Origin: Selenomonadaceae bacterium
Lineage (GTDB): Bacteria; Bacillota; Negativicutes; Selenomonadales; Selenomonadaceae
NCBI GenBank assembly: GCA_017476005.1
Contig: JAFVEM010000023.1
Span: forward strand, 1-35,540
Reading direction: 5' to 3'
DNA length: 35,540 nucleotides
Part shown: positions 1-7,883 of the stretch, piece after piece
How the letters are laid out: each line of letters opens with the position of its first letter
How positions within the stretch are numbered: the first letter of the stretch is position 1
Made by a program: the position numbers and the translations under genes
The notes under the pieces: generated by a model
What the model saw: only the letters and a program-made list of their open reading frames with translations
The model's database searches: none
What the model was told of the DNA's origin: nothing

Positions 1-134
1 GGCCAGAGGTTTGCCGCCGGCTTCCTTCAGATTCCACCTCACGATGGACACCCTTGCCCTTGGCTATATCCTTCCCACTACCGGGCGGATTCCGGACTTG
101 CACCGGTTAGAAATGTGCGCCGCCGGGCGCACAC
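1..134 (-). mobile_element. Group IIC intron, 5' part of domain I (continues off the window)
   Basis: Read on the minus strand, the sequence starts GTGTGCGCCCGG at position 134, which fits the GUGYG 5' boundary of group II introns. It then carries blocks matching domain I of the Oceanobacillus-type group IIC introns as I remember them: GCAAGGGTGTCC, TGGAATCTGAAGGAAGC and GGCAAACCT. It abuts a terminator hairpin (135-174), as expected because group IIC introns insert after terminators. The copy at 35401-35540 differs at about three positions over 134 bases. The reverse-transcriptase ORF and the 3' end lie outside the window. Confidence 0.88.
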
Positions 135-174
135 AAAAAGGCACCTCGCGAGAATTTCTGCGAGGTGCCTTTTT
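135..174. terminator. Bidirectional rho-independent terminator used as intron target
   Basis: A 14-bp perfect inverted repeat (AAAAAGGCACCTCG and its complement) surrounds a 12-base loop. It has an A-run on one side and a T-run on the other, so it can terminate transcripts in either direction. On the plus strand it would end a gene left of the window. The intron sits directly at the end of its minus-strand T-run. Confidence 0.85.
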
Positions 175-238
175 GTTACGAGGCCAATGCAACTGTCATA
201 AAGCTGTCATAAAAATTAAGCGTTTTCTGTATATTGCC

Positions 239-267
239 TTGACAGGTTGGCTTAAAAAGATTAAAAT
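239..267 (+). promoter_or_regulatory. Sigma-A promoter of the phosphoglucomutase gene
   Basis: TTGACA at 239-244 and TAAAAT at 262-267 are separated by exactly 17 bases, a near-consensus vegetative promoter. It lies about 65 bases before the ATG at 332 and directly after the terminator at 135-174, so the gene appears to be its own transcription unit. Confidence 0.75.
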
Positions 268-331
268 GTAAAGTGAATACTTTGGCTACGCGCCGATAAT
301 TGCTCCATGTAGAGGAAAGGGTGGAATCTAA

Positions 332-2014
332 ATGTATCAGGACGACTACAAGCGCTGGCTGGCTGCCGATCTCGTTGACTTCGACCTGGAAAAAGAACTG
401 CGAGACATCGCCGGGGACGACGAGGCCATTAAAGACCGCTTTGCCGTGGCTTTGCAGTTTGGCACCGCCGGACTGCGGGGAACCTTGGGTGCCGGGACGA
501 ACCGCATGAACATCTGGGTAGTGCGTCAGGCGACCCAGGGGGTGGCCGACTGGGTTAAGACCCAAGGGGGCAGCCAGACGGTGGCTATCAGCTACGACAG
601 CCGCCTCAAGGGTTGGAACTTTGCGCGCGACGCCGCCGGAGTTTTGGCGGCCAACGGCATTAAAGTCCGCATTTACGACGAGCTGATGCCGGTGCCGGCG
701 CTGAGTTTTGCCACGCGCTATTATAAATGCAACGCCGGAATCATGGTGACTGCTTCCCACAATCCGGCCAAGTACAACGGCTACAAGGCTTACGGCCCCG
801 ACGGTTGCCAAATGACGGACGATGCCGCCGCCGTGGTCTATGATTCCATCCAAAAGACTGATATTCTCACCGGCGCCAAATACATGAGCTTTGCCGCCGG
901 AGTGGAAAAAGGCCTCATTCAGTTCGTAGGCGACGACTGCAAAGATGCTTTCTATCAGGCCATCGAGGCAAAACAAGTGCGTCCCGGCCTCTGCAAGACC
1001 GCCGGCCTGAAACTGGTATATTCGCCGCTGAACGGCACGGGGCTTATCCCGGTCACTCGCGTCCTCAAGGACATCGGCATTACGGATATTACCATCGTGC
1101 CGGAGCAAGAATACCCCAACGGCTATTTCACCACCTGTTCCTACCCCAACCCGGAGATTTACGCCGCCTTGGAAATGGGGCTGGCGCTCGCCAAAGAAAC
1201 TCAGGCCGATCTCATGCTGGCCACCGACCCCGACGCCGACCGGGTAGGTATCGCCATGAAATGTCCCGACGGCTCCTATGAGCTGGTTTCGGGCAACGAA
1301 ATGGGGGTACTCCTCCTTGATTACATCTGCCAAGGCCGCAAGGAAAAAGGCACCATGCCCAAAGATCCCATCGCGGTAATGTCGTTGGTATCCACGCCCC
1401 TAGCCGACAAGGTGGCCGAGCATTACGGCGTGGAACTCCGCCATGTGCTGACGGGCTTTAAGTGGATCGGCGATCAAATCCTGCACCTCGAAGAAAAGGG
1501 CGAGGAAGATCGCTTCATCTTCGGCTTTGAGGAAAGCTACGGTTATTTGGCCGGTTCCTATGTCCGGGATAAGGATGCGGTGGTGGCCTCCATGCTCATT
1601 TGCGAAATGGCCGCCTATTATCGCTCCATCGGCTCCTCCATCAAGCAGCGTTTGGAAGAGATTTATCAGCAGTACGGTCGTTACCTGAACAAGGTGGATT
1701 CCTTTGAATTCCCCGGCCTGTCCGGCATGGATAAAATGGCCGGTATCATGGAGAAACTGCGGCAAACGCCGCCTACCGAATTTGCCGGCAAAAAAGTTAC
1801 CAAGGCCGTCGATTTCAACAAACCTGAGGAAACGGGACTGCCCAAATCCAACGTGCTTATTTACACCTTAGATGACGGCTCCACGGTGGTAGTGCGTCCC
1901 TCGGGTACCGAGCCGAAAATCAAGACCTACTTCACCACCTTGGGCAAAAACCTCGCCGAAGCCCAAGCCGCCAAGGATAAACTGGCGGAGGCCGTAAAGC
2001 CGCTGTTGGCTTAA
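332..2014 (+). CDS. pgcA: Phospho-sugar mutase, alpha-phosphoglucomutase (PgcA-like)
   Basis: This is a 560-aa enzyme of the alpha-D-phosphohexomutase superfamily. It should interconvert glucose-1-phosphate and glucose-6-phosphate in the cytoplasm through a phosphoserine intermediate, linking glycolysis to glycogen and cell-wall sugar synthesis. The active-site loop is TASHNP with Ser at about residue 142. The metal loop DPDADRVG is near residue 299, the sugar-binding GFEESYG is near 410, and the phosphate-binding RPSGTEPK is near 522. The length fits the Firmicute PgcA family (about 560-580 aa). The start is supported by a purine-rich GAGGAAAGGGTGG upstream. It has its own promoter (239-267) and terminator (2048-2087), so it is monocistronic. 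Phosphomannomutase or phosphopentomutase activity cannot be excluded from sequence. Confidence 0.93.
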   Translation: MYQDDYKRWLAADLVDFDLEKELRDIAGDDEAIKDRFAVALQFGTAGLRGTLGAGTNRMNIWVVRQATQGVADWVKTQGGSQTVAISYDSRLKGWNFARDAAGVLAANGIKVRIYDELMPVPALSFATRYYKCNAGIMVTASHNPAKYNGYKAYGPDGCQMTDDAAAVVYDSIQKTDILTGAKYMSFAAGVEKGLIQFVGDDCKDAFYQAIEAKQVRPGLCKTAGLKLVYSPLNGTGLIPVTRVLKDIGITDITIVPEQEYPNGYFTTCSYPNPEIYAALEMGLALAKETQADLMLATDPDADRVGIAMKCPDGSYELVSGNEMGVLLLDYICQGRKEKGTMPKDPIAVMSLVSTPLADKVAEHYGVELRHVLTGFKWIGDQILHLEEKGEEDRFIFGFEESYGYLAGSYVRDKDAVVASMLICEMAAYYRSIGSSIKQRLEEIYQQYGRYLNKVDSFEFPGLSGMDKMAGIMEKLRQTPPTEFAGKKVTKAVDFNKPEETGLPKSNVLIYTLDDGSTVVVRPSGTEPKIKTYFTTLGKNLAEAQAAKDKLAEAVKPLLA

Positions 2015-2047
2015 GTTGTTCGTTTCAAGTTTCAATAAAAAGAGAGG

Positions 2048-2087
2048 GGTATCGCTCAACTTTTGCAGTTGGGCGATACCTTTTTTT
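2048..2087 (+). terminator. Rho-independent terminator of pgcA
   Basis: A 13-bp stem (GGTATCGCTCAAC paired with its near-perfect complement) with a 7-base loop is followed by seven T residues. It lies 34 bases after the stop codon. Confidence 0.9.
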
Positions 2088-2148
2088 GGTTACTTAGTTG
2101 TATAGTAAACGTCGAAACAAATTGCAAATATCTTACTAATATTTTATA

Positions 2149-2427
2149 CTAATCAAAAGGAGTTTTTCCCTTTGTCTTTACTGTCTGCTTAATATATAAT
2201 TCGCAGTATATATAACCTTTGTATCTGAATTTTAGCTCCAAATCTCCATACTTCTTCGTAGGAAAGAAAGTGGATAACTCATAGACCATCCATGAATAAT
2301 CATCTAACGTTAATTCTGTTGCTAATCTGTCATCAGACCATGGGGTTCTCGTTAAGTCAAATTCGGTCAAATCCTTATCATAGGGAATAGGCTGTAATTT
2401 TTCCATGGTTAGTTTGTTCATTGGCAC
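2149..2427 (-). CDS. Hypothetical 92-aa protein, last gene of the VWA/FtsZ-like operon
   Basis: I do not recognise a family. The protein is small, acidic to neutral, and rich in aromatic and charged residues (several Tyr, Phe and Trp). It has no signal peptide or membrane segment. A strong ribosome site, AAGGAGGTG, sits seven bases before the ATG at 2427, which supports a real gene. It lies 44 bases downstream of the FtsZ-like gene on the same strand with no terminator between, so it is probably cotranscribed with it. It could be an accessory or regulatory partner of that system. Confidence 0.7.
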   Translation of the reverse strand: MPMNKLTMEKLQPIPYDKDLTEFDLTRTPWSDDRLATELTLDDYSWMVYELSTFFPTKKYGDLELKFRYKGYIYCELYIKQTVKTKGKTPFD

Positions 2428-2471
2428 ACCTCCTTAAAATTCACACCAGCTAAACTACATCCGCGCCAACT

Positions 2472-3614
2472 CTAATCCTCCTCTGGCTTTAATTTGCCTA
2501 TATCGGTGGCAATAACAGTCACTTTTAGGCTGTCGTTTAGCCTCTCGTCTTCGGATAATCCCCAGATGATTTCTGCCCAAGGATGCGTAAGCTTCATCAA
2601 GATATTCTCAATGGCTTCGTGGGCATCACCTAGACTGCAACGTTCTTTAGCACCTGAGATACTGAGCAGTACCTTCCCGGCGGTTTTGAGGTCGTCTTTG
2701 AGCGCAGCGGCATTGAGAGCCTTTTGGAAGGCAGCCTGATAAGCGTTTTCGCCGGAGGCTGTACCAAATCCCATGGCAGCATAACCACAGTGAGAGAAGA
2801 ATTCCCTTATATCAGCAAAGTCGAAGTTGATCACGCCATCGGGGCTGGCAAAAAGCTCTGTTATACTTGTTATGAGCTGATAAATATCTTCAGGTGGCAT
2901 AACCAGTAGCGCATCCACCGCTGCCTGAAATTTTTCGTTCTCCGCAGTCATAGCTTTTTCCCATTCGCCTAAACCAACCAAAGACGACTGTATTACCAGT
3001 CCAAAAGTAAGGGAGCAAACTTCTTTAGTGCTTTCTGCTACCATGGTGGCTAAGTCAATATCCGCCGTTTTATCCGTAGTAACGATGAAAACTATGTCCT
3101 CACCGAATAGCAAGCCTTTCAGATCATTTTGGGTCTGGTTGCCGTTGGCGGTGATCATACCAAATTCAACAAGGGCGCGAGGTTTCAGGTCGTCTCCAAA
3201 GCTCTCCTTAACAGCGTTAGCGGTCGTCTCATCAATATTGACGACTTTGATTTTAGCAAAGGTTTCGTTTTCCATATTTTCCTCCATATTTGTAAACACA
3301 CTCTTAGCAACAATTTGTTCGCTACCATGGTGGATAAGCACCACATACAAGGGATGACGGATGCACTCAAAATCAGTAGTCTGCGGTGTTAATTCTTCCT
3401 GCGCGAAGCGACCGCCCTCACCACCGGCAATATTTAGCGCGCCATCCAAGGGCGAATACCATACCCAATCTCCGGTGGTGATTTTCCCGTCGGTACTGTT
3501 TTTCGTGACCTTTAACAACGGAATTATCCGATCTTCGTTTAGCTGTTGTTGCCAGTCTTTGACTGTCTGCTGAGGCATGGTTGCTATAGTCACCTCCCTG
3601 AGCAATTTAGTCAT
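2472..3614 (-). CDS. FtsZ/tubulin-like protein with lost GTP-binding signature
   Basis: 380 aa. Residues 1 to about 115 are an unrecognised N-terminal domain. From about residue 120 the protein follows FtsZ: GEDIVFIVTT matches the strand before the tubulin signature, VDALLVMPPEDI matches FtsZ's VDTLIVIPNDR, and INFDFADI plus GFGTASGEN match the T7 loop and the following region. KVTVIATDIG matches the last FtsZ strand. The glycine-rich GGGTGTG loop that holds GTP is replaced by TTDKTADIDLA, so GTP binding is doubtful, while the N-x-D-x-x-D residues of the T7 loop remain. There is also a gap of roughly 45 residues in the central helix region. Its ATG overlaps the TGA of the upstream VWA gene (ATGA), so the two are translationally coupled. 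Its role is unknown; an FtsZ-filament modulator is an inference. Confidence 0.8.
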   Translation of the reverse strand: MTKLLREVTIATMPQQTVKDWQQQLNEDRIIPLLKVTKNSTDGKITTGDWVWYSPLDGALNIAGGEGGRFAQEELTPQTTDFECIRHPLYVVLIHHGSEQIVAKSVFTNMEENMENETFAKIKVVNIDETTANAVKESFGDDLKPRALVEFGMITANGNQTQNDLKGLLFGEDIVFIVTTDKTADIDLATMVAESTKEVCSLTFGLVIQSSLVGLGEWEKAMTAENEKFQAAVDALLVMPPEDIYQLITSITELFASPDGVINFDFADIREFFSHCGYAAMGFGTASGENAYQAAFQKALNAAALKDDLKTAGKVLLSISGAKERCSLGDAHEAIENILMKLTHPWAEIIWGLSEDERLNDSLKVTVIATDIGKLKPEED

Positions 3615-4732
3615 GTTTCCGCAAAATAAAATATTTTACCGTTGCTGTGAAAAGGTAAATGATGACCTTGGGGAAGCAAAAAAGCGTGTTCGCGCCGTAT
3701 TTTCATACTGCTTTCGATATAGCCATCGGTTATAAGCAAAATAGGCGCATCCTTGGGAAAATCCTTAGCCCCTATTAGCAGGTCAACTCCCGGTTGCAAC
3801 AACGTACCACCGCGCCCCTTAACGGCTACATGTCCGGCAATATCCTCCGGCGCAAGATACCCGGCATCATAAGCCCTAGCGTCGCAGAACACCACGCGCA
3901 CATAGGGAACTTCTTTAGCCACCGCATAACTGGCAATAGCCCCCAAAGCGTAACCGATAAGTTTAGCGCTCATGGAGCCTGAGGTATCAATTACCACGCC
4001 AAAAGTACGGCTATATTCGGCAAATTCACTCGTGACGTAACGCGGGCGAGGAATATCCGGCGTACTGCCCTGCCGCCGACTGGGTCTGGCGTAAGTTCTG
4101 CTTTTCGTGAGGGGAGCAAAATTTAGGTCAAACCAATAACCCAACTCCACATCCCAGGGTATAGGCGGCATAGCTAAGGCGCGAATCTCGGCAATCAGTC
4201 CGGCCGGAATATACCCACGTTGGGATTTCGTGTGATACTCTAAACCTAGCTGCAATGCGCTGCGAAAAAAATCATCTAAGGAAGTCGCGCCGGTAGTTTT
4301 TACAGCTCCGCCGATGATATCCCCCTTGCCGTAACCTCTAAAAGTGGAGAGCTTGGAAAACCGTCGGAACTCCTTGATTATGCAATCATATATTTCCTCG
4401 GCAGATTTATCCTTTAAGGTTTCATCATACAAGCAACCATTTTTAGGCATTTCGCCGACTTTCATCTCGTGTAGCCAACCGTTGATTACATAGTCACAGG
4501 CAATATTCCAGAGATAGGGATTGCGACCTTGACAACGCTGATAGTGTCCTAAACCTGCATGAAGATACTCATGCGCCATGACAAATTTCACTTCGTCTTC
4601 ATCAAGATGAGCCGCCGGATTTACATATATTTTGGCATTTTCCACATCTACGGCAGCTACCGAGATTTCGTTTTTCCGGCAGAAAGCATAATCTTCGATA
4701 ATCTCGAAACCGGCGGCCACTCCTCCTAGCAA
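3611..4732 (-). CDS. Metallopeptidase-like plus VWA domain protein (DUF2201 type), N-terminus damaged or unclear
   Basis: 373 aa as called from a TTG codon. The N-terminal half has a zinc-peptidase motif, HEYLHAGLGH (HExxH), of the putative metallopeptidase domain (DUF2201). The C-terminal half is a von Willebrand A domain with the MIDAS motif DTSGS and a later ITDGY. Such proteins usually work with a MoxR-type AAA+ ATPase, which is absent here. The coding frame clearly continues upstream of the TTG to about 4853 (it reads YGWFGNWFINHYP just before it) but contains no ATG, GTG or TTG there. The only ATG (4849-4851), which overlaps the stop of the 59-aa gene, is one frame off. A one-base change near 4851 would restore a clean start, so the gene may be frameshifted or use a non-standard start. 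The FtsZ-like gene follows with a 4-base overlap. Confidence 0.75.
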   Translation of the reverse strand: MLGGVAAGFEIIEDYAFCRKNEISVAAVDVENAKIYVNPAAHLDEDEVKFVMAHEYLHAGLGHYQRCQGRNPYLWNIACDYVINGWLHEMKVGEMPKNGCLYDETLKDKSAEEIYDCIIKEFRRFSKLSTFRGYGKGDIIGGAVKTTGATSLDDFFRSALQLGLEYHTKSQRGYIPAGLIAEIRALAMPPIPWDVELGYWFDLNFAPLTKSRTYARPSRRQGSTPDIPRPRYVTSEFAEYSRTFGVVIDTSGSMSAKLIGYALGAIASYAVAKEVPYVRVVFCDARAYDAGYLAPEDIAGHVAVKGRGGTLLQPGVDLLIGAKDFPKDAPILLITDGYIESSMKIRREHAFLLPQGHHLPFHSNGKIFYFAET

Positions 4733-4847
4733 GGGGTAATGATTGATAAACCAATTACCAAACCAGCCATACCTATACTCGTCCTGACCATGCTCTCCGC
4801 CTATTTCCTCTATAACAGAATCGAGACAGTTATCGAGTGCTTGAGCC

Positions 4848-5027
4848 TCATTTTTTTAGAGATAAATAAATTGATAAGAAAAGAACTATCAACCCAAAAA
4901 AAGGAAAACCAATGAAAACTAACAAAAAAAACAAAAACATTCCACCAAGCATCATTGCACATGACCCACCATTAGGTCCTGAAAGGCATAATATTGCACA
5001 AAGAAACATAATTAAAAAGAATGCCAT
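4848..5027 (-). CDS. Small hydrophobic membrane protein, 59 aa
   Basis: This ORF reads MAFFLIMFLCAILCL, then a glycine-rich turn, then a long stretch of Phe, Leu, Val and Ile, and ends in SLKK. That gives two probable membrane helices with a short Lys tail. AAAGG lies about 11 bases before the ATG, so the ribosome site is modest. Its TGA overlaps an ATG that would begin the VWA gene in another frame (ATGA, 4848-4851), the overlap type seen between the next two genes of the operon. I infer that it is the first visible gene of the VWA/FtsZ-like operon and could anchor that system to the membrane. Confidence 0.5.
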   Translation of the reverse strand: MAFFLIMFLCAILCLSGPNGGSCAMMLGGMFLFFLLVFIGFPFFGLIVLFLSIYLSLKK

Positions 5028-5063
5028 ATCGTTTGCAACCTTTCAAAATTTAGGATAGACAGA

Positions 5064-5345
5064 CTATGCAGCCACTTCCTTTTTCCCTGTTACATATTCA
5101 AAGGTGAGGGACTTTTTGTAGGCGGCGAGGGTTTTGAGTTGTTCTTGCTTTTGTGATATAATCCTGTCTACGTCAGAAAACTTTTTTATCAAGATAATCA
5201 GCGATTATAATTTGCTCATTCTTTATCGGAAAAGCAATGCAAATGTCCTTTACCTTGTCCCAACCACCTGTATGTATAAGAGTCAGTTTGCATACACATA
5301 ACACCAAGTGGCTTGTATGAAGCAAAAATGATTGATATAGTTATA
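5064..5345 (-). pseudogene. hsdS: 3' remnant of hsdS, type I restriction specificity subunit
   Basis: Minus-strand translation gives FPIKNEQIIIADYLDKK and then, after a one-base frame change in a run of A's near 5190, FSDVDRIISQKQEQL and a C-terminus ending FEYVTGKKEVAA. This is the conserved region and C-terminal end of HsdS, the DNA-recognition subunit of type I restriction-modification enzymes. Only about 90 residues of some 400 remain. Coding potential fades towards 5345, and no hsdM or hsdR is present. It is therefore a dead remnant of a former defence locus. Confidence 0.8.
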
Positions 5346-5486
5346 GGCAAATTGCACCTTGAAAATTAAATTTTAAAAAATTAATCCAATAGACTACGCT
5401 ACCCGTCTGTTCCAAATTAGTGGTGTTTTCGGCATTTTACGGTGTGAGCATATTGATTTTATTACAGAAAACTAATTTTGGTGACT

Positions 5487-6554
5487 TCAAATTGTTTTTG
5501 ATAGGCTTGTGAATAATTCTGGTTTGTTAATATAATATAATCTTTTCCTTTTATATATATTAATTTTACCATACATATACCAAAATTGTAATAAATCAAT
5601 TGGGGAGTAAACAAACCATCCCTCTTTATTTACATTGTCAAAGCAATCAGGGTAAAGTTGCAAAATTTCTTTTATAAATTTTGATCTTTTATAGTCTTTA
5701 TTTGCCTCTATTTTCGCATATATCTCCTTATATTCCCGCATTTTATTTTTAGCTTCAGTAAATAATTTATTATCCAGTGGCACTAAGCCTTTGGGCGATT
5801 TATAGTTTTCTAAAACAGTTAGTATTTCTTCATCTTCAATGATGGGGGCTTTAGAAATCAAATGTAATCTCGCATCGTTATATCCGCCAGAAGCATATAT
5901 CTGATCCTCATATCCGCCAGAAGCATATATCTGATCCTCTTTATCCAAACTAATAAAGTCATTCCAACACTTGCGAATTAATTTTTTTAAATGTGTATAG
6001 GATGGATCATTTGCTATTGGCAATTTACTAGTGTATATATCAATAAACATAGCAGTCTGTAATTTCCTAAGGCTATCGTGGTAAATTTGCTCCTTTGTCA
6101 CTTTATTATTGGTTTTCCAATTGTATTCTCTTATTTCTCCTACCCTACTGTAACGACTATCGCGCTGCCATTTCTCCCAACGGGCATTATCGATTTTATT
6201 TCTTTTCGCATCTGTTGTTGATGGCATTTCATCAAAAATCTCACCTAAATCAATAGCTTTTACTGTTATATCGTCCTCTGCCTCGTCATTAGTAGATTCT
6301 AATTCGCTGTAAAGTTTACGTATTTCTTCCTGTGTCAAATAACGACAAGTCAAATCTGAACCAGATATGATTGCTTTGACAAATTTTCCATTTCTAATAT
6401 CCAATATATCAAATTCGCATTCCTCTCCAGATTTTTTATCAAACCAATCACCGCTCATAACTACATCGGCATTTTTACCTTCAATATAATCGATTCCATC
6501 ACAATGATATATGCCAAAATCCAAGTAATTCTGTAAAGCGATCGAAATTTCCAT
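5487..6554 (-). CDS. Hypothetical 355-aa protein with an in-frame tandem duplication
   Basis: I do not recognise the family. The start is set at 6554, where AAGGAGGATAAA precedes ATG; a longer ORF to 6626 has no such site. The protein is soluble-looking and charged, with an N-terminal part rich in beta-type residues (1-75) and an acidic linker near 90-105. A helical, Lys- and Tyr-rich C-terminal half holds a cluster of aromatic residues near the end. A 10-residue unit, EDQIYASGGY, occurs twice in tandem because of a 30-bp DNA duplication (5881-5939). The gene is AT-rich compared with its surroundings and lies between an hsdS remnant and the WYL gene, consistent with acquired DNA. Its function is unknown. 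Confidence 0.65.
   Translation of the reverse strand: MEISIALQNYLDFGIYHCDGIDYIEGKNADVVMSGDWFDKKSGEECEFDILDIRNGKFVKAIISGSDLTCRYLTQEEIRKLYSELESTNDEAEDDITVKAIDLGEIFDEMPSTTDAKRNKIDNARWEKWQRDSRYSRVGEIREYNWKTNNKVTKEQIYHDSLRKLQTAMFIDIYTSKLPIANDPSYTHLKKLIRKCWNDFISLDKEDQIYASGGYEDQIYASGGYNDARLHLISKAPIIEDEEILTVLENYKSPKGLVPLDNKLFTEAKNKMREYKEIYAKIEANKDYKRSKFIKEILQLYPDCFDNVNKEGWFVYSPIDLLQFWYMYGKINIYKRKRLYYINKPELFTSLSKTI
5881..5939. repeat. 30-bp perfect tandem duplication
   Basis: Two adjacent copies of a 30-base unit starting TATCCGCCAGAAGC are identical except at the last base. The unit is a multiple of three, so the host gene stays in frame and gains ten residues. This looks like a recent slippage event. 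Confidence 0.9.
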
Positions 6555-6695
6555 TTTATCCTCCTTCCTTTTAACGAATGTGATACCCACGAAACTAAAA
6601 AATCTACCGTTCACGGAACAAATCACAAAAAAGATACCTCTTCATTGGCTGACTTGTCGCTTTTGACTGCTCTTATGCTTGTTATATTTCGATAT

Positions 6696-7760
6696 TCAAA
6701 CGTGATTATCCTGCTTAGTAGAAAAAGTTGCTATCTCCACCGCCATATCGTGTATTCGCTGTCTTAAACTCTGGGGTTTTATGACCTCCACATAGTTTCC
6801 GTAAGACATAGCCCAATACAGCATGGCATCTTCGTTGCACCTTGTCTTGATATGCAGGCGGCCTTCTTTCCGGGCATAGACCTGAAAATAGCCTTCGCCG
6901 AACCAATCAACCACATCGCGCAAGGCACCCTCCGTTACCCAAAATTCTACCGCCACCGCCTCGCCGGTAAACATATAGAGGCTCTCCACCAAGGTCTTGG
7001 GCGGATTATAACATTTGTCCAATTCCAGCCAGGATTTGCTGTGGGTGTTTTCCTCTAAAACCTCGGTCATTTTATCCACGCGATAGGTAGAAATGTTATC
7101 GTGAGAGGCCGTATTGCCCACCAAATAGATGCGACTGTGGGAAATCGTCAGGCGATAAGGATTGACCACATAGCGTTTTTCTCGCCGGGGCTTCAAGACC
7201 ACTCGCTTATTTTCGGCCAAGGCAAACTCATTGTAGATGAAACTGAGTTGATGGCCGCTCAACATGGCTTGATTTATGGTCATTACATTGTCCAGCGTCC
7301 GATTATTGGGGGAGTGAGGCAGTCCCTTTATATCGGTGCCGGTATAGCCTTTGACCCTGGTTTGAAATTTAGCACTCCCCTTTTGCCGGAGTTTTTCCAC
7401 CAGTTCCCGGGTTTGACTGCCGGACAACGATCGCAGGGACATTACGCCGTCAATTAAAAGCCGCAAATCGCCGTCACTCAGATTCCGTTCCAAATAATAA
7501 CCGCCGCCGCGCTTGTCGCAACGGACTTGCGCCCCAAAAATCTCGCGAAACTCCTCGCTCTCAAAATCATGCAAATATGAAGCCAACGTACTGCGCCGAC
7601 AGTCGAACTGATATTTTTCCTGCAATTTTTCTATAATCATCTGTTGCGTCATGGGCTGCTCTTTAGCGGAGTATTGCCGCAAGATGTCGTATATCCAAAC
7701 GGCCAGCAGACGCTTGCTGCCGGGCTGACTTAGCTTGCCGGTCTTTTTGGTTGTGTCCAT
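6696..7760 (-). CDS. WYL-domain transcriptional regulator
   Basis: 354 aa. Residues about 20-90 form a winged-helix region. From about residue 145 to 240 comes a WYL domain (SFIYNEF, VVLKPRREKRYVVNPYRL, then IYLVG and TYRVDKM), followed by a C-terminal extension (WYL-C, YVEVIKP near 330). WYL regulators often sense ligands or nucleic acids and frequently control defence and DNA-damage genes. The start has no strong ribosome site nearby but begins the conserved region. An extended -10 promoter with a palindrome lies upstream (7819-7858), and an almost identical element precedes the neighbouring DnaA-like gene. This suggests autoregulation and shared control. Confidence 0.85.
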   Translation of the reverse strand: MDTTKKTGKLSQPGSKRLLAVWIYDILRQYSAKEQPMTQQMIIEKLQEKYQFDCRRSTLASYLHDFESEEFREIFGAQVRCDKRGGGYYLERNLSDGDLRLLIDGVMSLRSLSGSQTRELVEKLRQKGSAKFQTRVKGYTGTDIKGLPHSPNNRTLDNVMTINQAMLSGHQLSFIYNEFALAENKRVVLKPRREKRYVVNPYRLTISHSRIYLVGNTASHDNISTYRVDKMTEVLEENTHSKSWLELDKCYNPPKTLVESLYMFTGEAVAVEFWVTEGALRDVVDWFGEGYFQVYARKEGRLHIKTRCNEDAMLYWAMSYGNYVEVIKPQSLRQRIHDMAVEIATFSTKQDNHV

Positions 7761-7818
7761 TAAGCATCACCATAAATTTTTAAGTTGGGTGAAGTGGGTT
7801 TAGCCGTGAGTTGTGGAT

Positions 7819-7858
7819 ATTATAGCACGTCTGCCCCCCCGGAAAGACATTTTGGGGG
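7819..7858 (-). promoter_or_regulatory. Extended -10 promoter with imperfect G/C palindrome, upstream of the WYL gene
   Basis: On the minus strand TGCTATAAT (7819-7827) is an extended -10 box. Upstream lies a C5/G5 inverted repeat with A/T inner arms (7836-7858) that covers the -35 position. It is the diverged partner of the perfect element at 8526-8566. Confidence 0.55.
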
Positions 7859-7883
7859 CGGAGGAAATAATTTGGTGGCAAAA

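Noticed and set aside
176-1333. 385-codon minus-strand frame opposite the phosphoglucomutase gene
   Set aside because: Antisense shadow of a well-supported enzyme gene, with no family features of its own.
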